From JAGOMX01 sp041738135 (lineage in GTDB: Bacteria; Pseudomonadota; Alphaproteobacteria; JAGOMX01), in the NCBI GenBank assembly GCA_041738135.1, contig JBGSQK010000064.1:1-31447 (forward strand): a stretch of DNA of 31,447 bases, in the 5' to 3' direction. The notes beneath the pieces are model-generated. The model was not told the DNA's origin. It made no database searches and saw only the letters and a list, made by a program, of their open reading frames with translations. Positions within the stretch are counted from its first letter, which is position 1. The number at the start of each line of letters is the position of its first letter. Positions 9,574 through 16,682 of this stretch are shown here, piece by piece. The translations under genes were made by a program, and so were the position numbers.

Positions 9574-10281
9574 ATGATTACTCTCAATTCTGATACCATC
9601 TGTCTTGAAACACATGAAAAATCATTTGATACCCCATTCCTATTCCGATTAAGAGAATCTGGGGACCCACTAGGACACATGATTGTCTCTCACGAAAGTG
9701 TGCTTACAGTTACCAATGCCAATGCCAGCTCAGAACAAATAGAAGAAGCTATTTTAAGCATCAGCCAATATTTACTCCACCGCGGACACGTAAACTCGCT
9801 TTCCGTAGCTGGGGTGTCATTGAGCATCCGCTATGCAGATGAGCATGGCCATATAAGCCTAGAGTCCATCAACCAATACTCAGACTCCCTTCCCGTCATC
9901 AGCGCATCCATTATAATCTTGCAACAACCTGATGGAACAGTCCTTTTAGGACAAAGACCAAAAGGAAAATTCATGCCAGGTTTGTGGGAGTTTCCGGGGG
10001 GAAAAATAGAACCAATGGAAACGCCAGAGCAAGCAGGATATAGGGAAATCAAGGAGGAACTGGGCATCCAATTGGGCCCCTCTATAGAAATTTCTCAATA
10101 CAACTATTGCTTCCTTAAATTCTCCCTAAACGCCCATTTGAGATTATCAAAAGTTTGGGCAGGAAATCCCATAAATTTACATCATGCGAATCTAGCTTGG
10201 GCACAGCCTGATCAATTACTCAAATATAACATGCCCATTTCTAACGTTTTGGCGCTACCAGATATCTTGAAAATCATATAG
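9574..10281 (+). CDS. MutT-type Nudix hydrolase with N-terminal extension
   Basis: 235 residues. A perfect Nudix box occupies residues 143-165: G143, E149, R157-E158, E161-E162, G164. The preceding block (LLGQRPKGKFMPGLWEFPGG) is typical of MutT, the 8-oxo-dGTP diphosphatase that cleans the nucleotide pool. The Nudix domain begins only near residue 107. Residues 1-106 are an extra region I cannot assign; E. coli MutT is about 130 residues and lacks it. The gene begins two bases after ygfZ stops. The substrate could be oxidised dGTP or another nucleotide; the family is certain and the exact substrate is not. Confidence 0.85.
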   Translation: MITLNSDTICLETHEKSFDTPFLFRLRESGDPLGHMIVSHESVLTVTNANASSEQIEEAILSISQYLLHRGHVNSLSVAGVSLSIRYADEHGHISLESINQYSDSLPVISASIIILQQPDGTVLLGQRPKGKFMPGLWEFPGGKIEPMETPEQAGYREIKEELGIQLGPSIEISQYNYCFLKFSLNAHLRLSKVWAGNPINLHHANLAWAQPDQLLKYNMPISNVLALPDILKII

Positions 10282-10358
10282 TTACTTATCTGCGTCGGTA
10301 AAAACGCTGGGAACAAAGGGCTTTATCGCCAAAATTCATTACAATATAACTACTATAC

Positions 10359-10386
10359 TTGACTTTTTATTTAACATTTTTACTTT
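10359..10386 (+). promoter_or_regulatory. candidate promoter of the riboflavin operon
   Basis: TTGACT (10359-10364), a 16-bp spacer and TACTTT (10381-10386), 38 bp before the FMN aptamer. It would start a transcript that includes the whole riboswitch. Confidence 0.5.
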
Positions 10387-10391
10387 GCATC

Positions 10392-10409
10392 AGCATATTT
10401 ATATATGCT
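10392..10409. repeat. perfect inverted repeat in the rib leader
   Basis: AGCATAT-TTAT-ATATGCT, a 7-bp perfect stem with a 4-base loop between the candidate promoter and the aptamer. It would sit at the very 5' end of the transcript. It could stabilise the message or be a protein-binding site; no function is shown. Confidence 0.45.
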
Positions 10410-10424
10410 AATATTACATATAAC

Positions 10425-10558
10425 ACCTTCAGGGCGGAGTGAAAGTCTCCACCGGCGGTAAACTGAGCAGTCAGTCAGCCCGCGAGCTCTCATCATTGAT
10501 GAGTTGCAGATCTGGTGCAAACCCAGAGCCGACGGTTATAGTCCGGATGAAAGAAGGA
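10425..10558 (+). promoter_or_regulatory. FMN riboswitch (RFN element)
   Basis: The conserved FMN aptamer is easy to read: AGGGCGGAGTGAAAGTCTCC, ACCGGCGGTAAA, AGCCCGCGAGC, then GCAAACCCAGAGCCGACGG and TATAGTCCGGATGAAAGAAGG. The closing stem pairs CCTTC (10426-10430) with GAAGG (10553-10557). The variable arm is a CTCATC-ATT-GATGAG hairpin near 10489-10503. FMN binding shuts down riboflavin synthesis genes, and ribD starts about 108 bp downstream, so the target is the whole ribD-ribE-ribBA-ribH operon. Confidence 0.97.
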
Positions 10559-10630
10559 AAAAAGAATGCCTCAATCCACGAGGGCGGATTCCGTCCATTT
10601 GGTGAAACTTGCAGCGTTCTTTCCAATACT

Positions 10631-10658
10631 TCCCCTGATGAGTTGTACTTACAGGGGA
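10631..10658 (+). promoter_or_regulatory. Shine-Dalgarno-sequestering hairpin of the FMN riboswitch
   Basis: TCCCCTG (10631-10637) pairs perfectly with CAGGGGA (10652-10658) over a 14-base loop. The 3' arm contains AGGGGA, the Shine-Dalgarno for ribD, seven bases before its ATG at 10666. No U-tract follows, so the platform appears to act on translation rather than termination. Confidence 0.75.
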
Positions 10659-10665
10659 TTTGCAT

Positions 10666-11802
10666 ATGGAATGGATGAAACAAGCCCTTCATCTGGCTGA
10701 AATAGGACGGCCTACTTGCCCGCCGAATCCTATGGTTGGATGTGTAATCATCAAAAACAATCAAGTTATAGGTCAAGGCTATCACCAGTTCACTGGGGGT
10801 CCCCATGCGGAAATTATTGCACTGGAACAAGCGGGCTCTAATGCGGAAGGATCAGAAGTCTATTTAACTTTAGAACCTTGCACACATCACGGCCGAACAC
10901 CCGCCTGCGTAAAAGCACTTATAGACGCTAAGGTAAGCGCTGTGCATGTAGCCGTTGCAGACCCCAATCCTCTGGTAAATGGTCGTGGCATAGAAAAGCT
11001 CACTCAAGCGGGAATCAAAGTACATGTGGGACTCTTGGAAGAAGAGGCATACCTTCTTAACCAAGATTTTTTCCACGCCATCACAAAAAAAAGACCCTTC
11101 ATCATCGCTAAGTGGGCCATGACTATGGATGGCAAGCTAGCCACGTCAAAAGGTGAATCACAATGGATCACATCTGGCCCTGCACAAATTCATGATCATC
11201 ATTTACGCTCTCAGGTCTGTGCCGTTATGGTGGGCGGCAACACTTGTCGATTTGATAATCCTCAACTGAATGTTCGTCTACAAAATATTGATGTAACGAG
11301 ACAGCCAAGACCCGTGGTGATTACTGCATCTGGCCATATCCCTTTGGAAAGCCAAATATTCAAAGCGGGTCGTAATGCGCTTGTCATCACAAGCGAGAAT
11401 GCGCCCCCTGATTTCATCAAATCTCTGGACAGCCGGCAAATTGAGTTTATGATATTCCCGCTTAAAGACGGCAAATTCACTTTCACTCATATTTTTGAGA
11501 AAATTGGCGCCAAGCATCATTTCAAAAGCATTGTTGTGGAAGGCGGAAGTCAGCTCCTGACGGCCATACATGAAGAAAAGCTCATCAATAAAGTGTATGC
11601 CTATGTGGCGCCTAAAATAATGAGCGGGCAGCATAGTTTATCACCGGTAGCGGGATCAGATTTGAATTCCATGAGTCACATAGACGAACTGCACAGCCCT
11701 GAAATGGTTAACTTAAGCCCGGATGTTTGTCTCATCGCAAAGACAAATCAAACGCCAGTCAGCTATGCAGACTTTTTAAACAGGGAGGGCTCTCATGTTT
11801 AG
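10666..11802 (+). CDS. ribD: bifunctional riboflavin deaminase/reductase RibD
   Basis: 378 residues from the ATG at 10666. It carries out the second and third steps of riboflavin synthesis: deamination of the pyrimidine and reduction of the ribosyl side chain. The N-terminal cytidine-deaminase-like domain shows the zinc site H47-A48-E49 and C72/C81 (EPCTHHGRTPAC). The C-terminal reductase domain begins near residue 145 (FIIAKWAMTMDGKLAT), with VVEGGSQLL near 290. I chose 10666 because AGGGGA lies seven bases upstream; an in-frame TTG at 10660 lies too close to that site. First gene of the rib operon, under the FMN riboswitch; its last eight bases overlap ribE. Confidence 0.97.
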   Translation: MEWMKQALHLAEIGRPTCPPNPMVGCVIIKNNQVIGQGYHQFTGGPHAEIIALEQAGSNAEGSEVYLTLEPCTHHGRTPACVKALIDAKVSAVHVAVADPNPLVNGRGIEKLTQAGIKVHVGLLEEEAYLLNQDFFHAITKKRPFIIAKWAMTMDGKLATSKGESQWITSGPAQIHDHHLRSQVCAVMVGGNTCRFDNPQLNVRLQNIDVTRQPRPVVITASGHIPLESQIFKAGRNALVITSENAPPDFIKSLDSRQIEFMIFPLKDGKFTFTHIFEKIGAKHHFKSIVVEGGSQLLTAIHEEKLINKVYAYVAPKIMSGQHSLSPVAGSDLNSMSHIDELHSPEMVNLSPDVCLIAKTNQTPVSYADFLNREGSHV

Positions 11803-12421
11803 CGGCATTGTTGAGGAAATTGGCACCGTACAGTCGTTGGATCAAGGCGCAGGCTTATCTCGCTTTTGCATCAAGAGTACCACAAGCCTTCAGGACACCA
11901 AAATCGGAGATAGTATTGCCGTAAATGGAACCTGTTTAACTGTTATTGAGCTTTCAGCGAACACTTTCAGCTTTGAAGCCATCCCTGAAACTTTAAAGCT
12001 TTCCAACTTAGGTTTACTGAAAGCAGGATCAACCATTAATTTGGAACGATCCATAACACCTTTGACCCGGATAGGTGGCCATTTTGTACAAGGGCACATA
12101 GACGGAACCACCCTGATTACAAAGTTCGAGCCAGAAGGGGATTCCATTAAAGCTTGGTTTAAACTACCTACGTTCCATCGAGAATGCTTTATTCAAAAAG
12201 GATTTATCTCCGTGGATGGTATGAGCCTTACTTTGGTTGATGTGAATGAAACAGAATTCAGCATCTGCTTCATTCCACATACTCAAAAAGAAACAATCGT
12301 CAAATTTTATCATGTGGGAACGATCGTCAATGTTGAATTGGATAACATTACCAAAACCGTTGTTCAGATTATGAATGGGAGGATGAGTCATGGCGAAAAA
12401 CATCAAACTAGACAGTATTGA
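11795..12421 (+). CDS. ribE: riboflavin synthase alpha subunit RibE
   Basis: 208 residues. It dismutates two molecules of 6,7-dimethyl-8-ribityllumazine into riboflavin and a pyrimidine that is recycled. Two tandem lumazine-binding barrels are visible, each beginning in the typical way: MFSGIVEEIGTV at 1-12 and GGHFVQGHID near residue 94. The N-terminal MFSGIVE and the VNGTCLTV / VDGMSLTLVDV motifs are classic. The start codon lies inside the end of ribD (8-bp overlap), and the C-terminus runs 32 bp into ribBA, so translation is coupled through the operon. The final ten residues are not conserved in the family. Confidence 0.96.
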   Translation: MFSGIVEEIGTVQSLDQGAGLSRFCIKSTTSLQDTKIGDSIAVNGTCLTVIELSANTFSFEAIPETLKLSNLGLLKAGSTINLERSITPLTRIGGHFVQGHIDGTTLITKFEPEGDSIKAWFKLPTFHRECFIQKGFISVDGMSLTLVDVNETEFSICFIPHTQKETIVKFYHVGTIVNVELDNITKTVVQIMNGRMSHGEKHQTRQY

Positions 12422-13625
12422 GAATGCCATTGAGCGGCTTAAGCAAGGTGGAATGATCATAGTGGTGGATGATGCCGACAGGGAAAATGAGGGTGATCTC
12501 ATTTGCGCCGCAAGCTCTATTACCGCTGAGCAAGTGAATTTCATGGCTAAATATGGTCGAGGCCTCATCTGCCTGTCACTGCCTCAAAAACAGATCCAAA
12601 GGCTCAACTTGCCGCCCATGGCACGTGAGGAAGATAAGGGAGATGCCTTCGGTACAGCCTTCACCTTGTCTGTGGATGCAAAAGAAGGTGTCACCACTGG
12701 CATCTCTGCCGCCGATAGAGCGCATACCATAAGACTGGCAGCAGATCCCCATACGAAAGCTGAACAATTAAGCGTGCCAGGTCACGTATTTCCATTGGCC
12801 GCAAAAGTGGGGGGTGTCCTCAAACGCAGGGGCCATACGGAAGCATCCGTAGATTTAACGAGCCTTGCAGGCCTAGAGCCTGGTGGCGTCATCTGCGAAA
12901 TCATGAAAGAAGATGGCACCATGATGAGGTTGCAGGATCTGAAAGCTTTTTCAAAACTGCACGACCTACCGCTGGTTTCCATTAAGGATCTGGTTCAATA
13001 CCGATTAGACCAAGAAGTTCACAAAGTGAACGAAACACGCATGCCGACTCCTTATGGCGTATTCCGTCAACGTATCTATAACGACAATCAGGGTAAGGAA
13101 CATGTGGTGTTGTGGATGGGAGATGTTGCCCATCAAAAATCACCTTTGGTTCGAATCCATTCAGAATGCTTAACGGGCGATGTTTTCGGTTCGCTCCGAT
13201 GTGATTGCGGTAAACAATTGACAAAAAGTTTTGAGCGAATTGGCCATGAAGGCTGCGGCATCCTTATCTACCTTCGGCAGGAAGGAAGGGGTATCGGTTT
13301 AACGGAAAAAATGAAGACCTATGCCTTACAAGATAAAGGCCTCGATACGGTTGAAGCCAATCTGGCATTAGGTCACCCGGTGGATATGCGCACATATGAC
13401 ATAGCCCTTAAAATGCTGCAAGATCTCAATGTCCATAAAATAAGATTGCTAACCAATAACCCTTTAAAGGTGGAATTTTTACGCATCCATGGCTTGGAAG
13501 TACATCAGGTGCCAATGTTGATTGCCACATCTCCTGATAATGAGCAATATCAGAGAACCAAAGTGGAAAAATTACAGCACATGATTCCTATCATCTTAAT
13601 GACAAAACACGGAAAACACAGATGA
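12390..13625 (+). CDS. ribBA: bifunctional RibBA (DHBP synthase / GTP cyclohydrolase II)
   Basis: 411 residues. The N-terminal half makes 3,4-dihydroxy-2-butanone 4-phosphate from ribulose 5-phosphate; DDADRENEGDLI and HTEASVDLTSLAG are its metal- and substrate-binding motifs. The C-terminal half is GTP cyclohydrolase II, which opens GTP at the first committed step. Its zinc cysteines are intact (SECLTGDVFGSLRCDCG), as are YLRQEGRGIGL and the DMRTY region. In some alphaproteobacteria the RibA half is degenerate; here both halves look catalytic. The gene overlaps ribE by 32 bp and ribH by 4 bp (ATGA). Confidence 0.96.
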   Translation: MAKNIKLDSIENAIERLKQGGMIIVVDDADRENEGDLICAASSITAEQVNFMAKYGRGLICLSLPQKQIQRLNLPPMAREEDKGDAFGTAFTLSVDAKEGVTTGISAADRAHTIRLAADPHTKAEQLSVPGHVFPLAAKVGGVLKRRGHTEASVDLTSLAGLEPGGVICEIMKEDGTMMRLQDLKAFSKLHDLPLVSIKDLVQYRLDQEVHKVNETRMPTPYGVFRQRIYNDNQGKEHVVLWMGDVAHQKSPLVRIHSECLTGDVFGSLRCDCGKQLTKSFERIGHEGCGILIYLRQEGRGIGLTEKMKTYALQDKGLDTVEANLALGHPVDMRTYDIALKMLQDLNVHKIRLLTNNPLKVEFLRIHGLEVHQVPMLIATSPDNEQYQRTKVEKLQHMIPIILMTKHGKHR

Positions 13626-14059
13626 CCACTTCATTCAAAATAGCGGTTATCACGAGCCTCTTTAACGAGGAAATAACAGGGCGTCTGAGAGATGGCGCCT
13701 TACAACGCTTTCAAGAAAACGGCAACCCCATTGCTGAGGAACATATCTTTAATGTACCTGGCGCCATAGAAATCCCCGTACTAGCCAAGAAACTTGCCGC
13801 TAAAGGCACCTATGACGCCATAGTCTGCCTTGGAGCCGTTATCCGTGGCGAAACCACACATTATGATTATGTATGCTCTCAAGTCAGCTACGGATGTCAA
13901 AAAGTTGCCATCGAGCATATGATTCCTGTTCTCTTTGGAATCCTAACCACTGAAAACGAGGAACAAGCATTAGATCGTTGCGGCGGATCCCATGGGCATA
14001 AAGGTAAAGATTGTGCTGACGCTGCTCTATACATGATCAAGCTCATGCGGCAGATTTGA
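13622..14059 (+). CDS. ribH: 6,7-dimethyl-8-ribityllumazine synthase RibH
   Basis: 145 residues. It condenses the RibD-derived pyrimidine with the butanone phosphate from RibBA to give lumazine, the substrate of RibE. Motifs: FNVPGAIEIP (residues about 42-51), GAVIRGETTHYDYV around 71-84 with the catalytic His in ETTHYD, and IPVLFGILTTEN near 100. Length is normal for the shell-forming lumazine synthase family. It overlaps ribBA by four bases and is the last gene of the operon, followed by a strong terminator. Confidence 0.97.
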   Translation: MTTSFKIAVITSLFNEEITGRLRDGALQRFQENGNPIAEEHIFNVPGAIEIPVLAKKLAAKGTYDAIVCLGAVIRGETTHYDYVCSQVSYGCQKVAIEHMIPVLFGILTTENEEQALDRCGGSHGHKGKDCADAALYMIKLMRQI

Positions 14060-14073
14060 GCCAATCGTGAATG

Positions 14074-14109
14074 AAAAAAAGCCCGCATAGTTTTCTATGC
14101 GGGCTTTTT
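14074..14109. terminator. bidirectional rho-independent terminator
   Basis: GCCCGCATAG (14081-14090) and CTATGCGGGC (14095-14104) form a perfect 10-bp stem with a TTTT loop. An A-tract precedes it and a T-tract follows it. It can end both the rib operon (plus) and the convergent Bax-inhibitor-1 gene (minus), whose stop is at 14126. Confidence 0.93.
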
Positions 14110-14125
14110 CATTTGGTAAGATTAA

Positions 14126-14854
14126 TTACCTGCGATCGCCCATGAGGCGGAGCAGCATCAAGAACAGGTTGATGAAGTCAAGATAGAGATTCAACGCGCC
14201 AATGATGGCCATTTTGGTTGAAACTTCGTGACCCAAACCTTCTTGGTATATCATCTTGATTTTCTGTGTGTCATAGGCAGTCAGGCCTGTGAACACGAGA
14301 ACGCCAATGATCGAGATAGCAAACTGCAGAGCAGAGCTCGCCATGAAGAGGTTAACCACACTGGCAATGATGATACCAATCAGCCCCATAAACAGGAATG
14401 ACCCGAAACCGCTAAGATCTCTTTGAGTAGTATAGCCGTATAGACTCATGGCACCAAAGGTTGCTGCAGTAATAAAGAACACCTGTGCGATACTTTCGCC
14501 CTGGTAAAGTATAAAGATGAACGACAGGGATAGACCCATCATCGCTGCATAAACCCAAAACAGCATCTGAGCCGTGCTAGCGCTGATCTTCTCAATACTG
14601 TAAGACAAAAAGAACACAAAGCCAAGCGGTGCCAGCATGACAACCCACTGTAAGGGAGTGCCATATATAGCTTGCAATAATGCAGGTGAACTTGCGGTCA
14701 AAAAGGATACAACACCCGTAATAACCAAACCGGCCATCATATAAGTGTAGACCTTGATCATATAAGCCCTAAGGCCAAGATCGACCGATGCTTCCTCAAT
14801 TGCTCTTTGAATGACAGGGGCGTTTTCCCTGTTCGAACGTGAATCTGTAGCCAT
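14126..14854 (-). CDS. Bax inhibitor-1/YccA family membrane protein
   Basis: 242 residues with seven hydrophobic segments from about residue 30 to the C-terminus. The pattern AYMIKVYTYMMAGLVITGVV at the start and GLTAYDTQKIK near residue 190 is characteristic of bacterial BI-1 (YbhL/YccA/YetJ) proteins. Family members are inner-membrane proteins; YetJ leaks calcium in a pH-dependent way and YccA modulates FtsH proteolysis. Which role applies here cannot be told. A good Shine-Dalgarno (AAAGGAG) precedes the ATG, and a near-consensus promoter lies upstream. Monocistronic. Confidence 0.92.
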   Translation of the reverse strand: MATDSRSNRENAPVIQRAIEEASVDLGLRAYMIKVYTYMMAGLVITGVVSFLTASSPALLQAIYGTPLQWVVMLAPLGFVFFLSYSIEKISASTAQMLFWVYAAMMGLSLSFIFILYQGESIAQVFFITAATFGAMSLYGYTTQRDLSGFGSFLFMGLIGIIIASVVNLFMASSALQFAISIIGVLVFTGLTAYDTQKIKMIYQEGLGHEVSTKMAIIGALNLYLDFINLFLMLLRLMGDRR

Positions 14855-14887
14855 GTTTTTCTCCTTTAACGTAGCATTTATAGTGTA

Positions 14888-14916
14888 AGTATACTCCTGT
14901 GGAGAGTTAATATCAA
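14888..14916 (-). promoter_or_regulatory. promoter of the Bax-inhibitor-1 gene
   Basis: On the minus strand: TTGATA (14911-14916), a 17-bp spacer and TATACT (14888-14893). The hexamers match sigma-70 at 5/6 each, about 35 bp before the ATG. Confidence 0.65.
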
Positions 14917-15299
14917 TAGGTTAGTGTTATTTATTGTGACAAATGGGAAAATAATAAAGCCACGCCTTATGCATAGAACCCATGGACGCCTTGAATAACG
15001 GCTATGGAAAGCTTAGGTTTACCGTAAATAAATCTTCGTCACCTCCAAGCATTCATATGTGACACAACAAGCCAGATGCCTGGAAATATCCTTAATCAAT
15101 TGCACACCTTATCATTGAGATAGTATACAACTTGTAGAGAGTAACAATTATTTCTGTTCTACAGAAATTTTATATAAACAGCTAGATACATTGCATCTAA
15201 ATTACGGATATTGACAGAACTGAAGGCTTATATTCGCTGATAACATGTATGTATTAATGTGTATTTTGCCAAATATACAAAAAAAATTTAGAGAATCTC
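14917..15299. other. gene-free stretch between BI-1 and the coiled-coil gene
   Basis: About 380 bp of AT-rich sequence between divergent promoters. I see no long open frame, RNA gene or repeat. A TTGACA at 15211-15216 has no matching -10. A short minus-strand frame around 14938-15000 could be a remnant but cannot be identified. Confidence 0.5.
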
Positions 15300-15327
15300 T
15301 TGACAGATGAAAATTTAGCCTTATATG
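15300..15327 (+). promoter_or_regulatory. promoter of the small secreted protein gene
   Basis: A consensus TTGACA (15300-15305), a 16-bp spacer and TATATG (15322-15327), about 60 bp before the ATG at 15387. Confidence 0.6.
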
Positions 15328-15386
15328 TCATACAGAAAGGTCATTTTGGAATGGTCTCTTATTAGTAATGATATATGGAGTTAATT

Positions 15387-15731
15387 ATGTTTAAACGTAT
15401 AGCGATCTTAACAACTTGCTCGGTAGCTTTATCTGTGTCTGCATTCTGCAATGAGGATTCAGCTCAAGCATCACAAGAAGAAACAACGGATGCCTTTGCT
15501 CAGCTTCAGGCTTCTGAGAAAAAGCGTGCAGCCCAGCAGGAAATCCGACGCCAAGAATTAGAAAGAGCTAATTCGAAAGAACATGAAGCTAAAATGCGCG
15601 CTCTAGCGTTAGCAGAGGCTCAAGCTAACATAGAAAACACGGCGCTCTTAAATTTGAGGTTAAAGCAGGATGCTGTTATTGTTTCTGGTATTACAAAAAA
15701 ATTAGTAGAAAAAAGAATCATAGAAAATTGA
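15387..15731 (+). CDS. small exported coiled-coil protein, unknown function
   Basis: 114 residues from the ATG at 15387, chosen because GGAG (15377-15380) lies six bases upstream; an ATG at 15375 has no such site. Residues 1-20 are a signal peptide (KRIAILTTCSVALSVSAFC). The mature part is rich in Ala, Glu, Gln, Lys and Arg from about residue 35 to 85 and should form one long helix or coiled coil. A Cys at the probable cleavage point is not in a standard lipobox. It resembles no family I know. It has its own promoter and hairpin, so it is an independent unit; a periplasmic structural or adaptor role is only a guess. Confidence 0.7.
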   Translation: MFKRIAILTTCSVALSVSAFCNEDSAQASQEETTDAFAQLQASEKKRAAQQEIRRQELERANSKEHEAKMRALALAEAQANIENTALLNLRLKQDAVIVSGITKKLVEKRIIEN

Positions 15732-15748
15732 GTTTTTAATTTCCTCAT

Positions 15749-15772
15749 AAGCCCCTACAGGCGTAGGGGCTT
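15749..15772 (+). terminator. terminator-like hairpin
   Basis: AAGCCCCTAC (15749-15758) and GTAGGGGCTT (15763-15772) form a perfect 10-bp stem with an AGGC loop, 18 bp after the coiled-coil gene. The T-tail is poor, so termination may be partial. Confidence 0.65.
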
Positions 15773-16026
15773 GCACTTTCCCAGCAAAACACAATACACT
15801 ATGCTTCCAGTCAATCCTGGCGCAAGCCTCATGAGTAGCAGCAAGAAAACCAACGAGAATTCATATACTGGAACATGATAAGTCTATCGAAAAGAGGAGC
15901 CGTATCAAGCCAGAGTTTCAATTGTAGATCTCCTAGATCATGAACATAAAGCCCTGGGCGAGTCCACCACATTCACAACACTAAAATCTATATTGCAGTA
16001 TAATAATTTTGACATGACTACAACAT

Positions 16027-16554
16027 TTAGCCCTTAAATGGGAAGAATGTATAAGAAAGCGTAATAGTTGTAATGTCGTCCACATTCTTATCGTCGGCAA
16101 ATGAGGGGTCGATGAAGAATTGCACGGGCATCTGAACTGTTTTATTGGGCTCTAACGTCTGCTCTATGAAACAGAAACACTCTACCTTGTTAAAATAAAT
16201 ACCGGCTTTATCAGGAGTGACATTGTAAACAGCCATGCCTTTGATAGGCTTGTCGGATAGGTTTTCGGCCTCATAAAAGGCAAGAGATGACTCACCTACC
16301 CGGACAGTTATTTCATGTTGCAATGGTATAAATCGCCAGGGCAGATCTGGGTTGACGTCGGCATTAAATTGCACTCGAATATATCGGTCACGCACATCAC
16401 CCTGAGGAGCAATGGCCACTTGGGTAGTGCCACCGTAACCGGTTTTTTGGCAGAAGAGTCTGTACAAGGGAACGGATGCCCCTGCAAGGATAAACATGGC
16501 GGCCAGTAAGGCGCAAACAAGTATAACTGTGTTTCTGTTTTTATGATCTTGCAT
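16027..16554 (-). CDS. ctaG: cytochrome c oxidase assembly protein CtaG (Cox11)
   Basis: 175 residues. One N-terminal membrane span (residues about 9-30) is followed by a periplasmic domain with the copper-binding CFCF motif (YFNKVECFCFIEQ, near residue 128). CtaG delivers copper to the CuB site of oxidase subunit I. Motifs VPLYRLFCQKTGYGGTT and FFIDPSFADD are typical of alphaproteobacterial CtaG. Last gene of the minus-strand cytochrome oxidase cluster, eight bases after the small ORF upstream. Subunit III (ctaE), which often follows ctaG in alphaproteobacteria, is not here. Confidence 0.96.
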   Translation of the reverse strand: MQDHKNRNTVILVCALLAAMFILAGASVPLYRLFCQKTGYGGTTQVAIAPQGDVRDRYIRVQFNADVNPDLPWRFIPLQHEITVRVGESSLAFYEAENLSDKPIKGMAVYNVTPDKAGIYFNKVECFCFIEQTLEPNKTVQMPVQFFIDPSFADDKNVDDITTITLSYTFFPFKG

Positions 16555-16562
16555 TCAACGGT

Positions 16563-16682
16563 TTAATTACCCGTCATTTTCACGATCGAAAGACCGTAAA
16601 ATAAAAGGCAAAGCCCCAGCAGCACAAACAGCATAAAACGGTTTTTAGCTTTGAGTAGTTGTTTTCTATCTTGTGTCATCAT
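16563..16682 (-). CDS. small one-span protein of the oxidase cluster (CoxF/CtaF-like)
   Basis: 39 residues (MMTQDRKQLLKAKNR, then one membrane span). The ATG at 16682-16680 overlaps the TGA of ctaB in an ATGA arrangement, which fixes this start; a longer in-frame version from 16754 would lie inside ctaB. Small one-helix proteins occupy the same slot between ctaB and ctaG in many alphaproteobacteria and are thought to aid oxidase assembly. The position and topology support the call; the sequence is too short for certainty. Confidence 0.7.
   Translation of the reverse strand: MMTQDRKQLLKAKNRFMLFVLLGLCLLFYGLSIVKMTGN

Noticed and set aside
10439..10678. Open frame across the FMN riboswitch leader (plus strand), and one opposite it at 10471-10830
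   Set aside because: Both lie over the aptamer and ribD start. The aptamer's conserved bases explain the sequence.
11278..11634. 118-residue minus-strand open frame
   Set aside because: Antisense shadow of ribD reductase domain; no ribosome site or recognisable motif.
14938..15060. Short minus-strand protein-like stretch in the gap before the BI-1 gene
   Set aside because: Broken by stops in every frame and too short to assign.
15699..15857. Minus-strand open frame of about 51 codons opposite the end of the coiled-coil gene
   Set aside because: No start codon or ribosome site, and it crosses the terminator-like hairpin. Probably chance, though the reading looks protein-like.
15882..16037. 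Plus-strand open frame of 51 codons running into the end of ctaG (reads ...ARVSIVDLLDHEHKALGE...)
   Set aside because: No usable start and it begins right after a stop. It could be a gene remnant but I cannot identify it.
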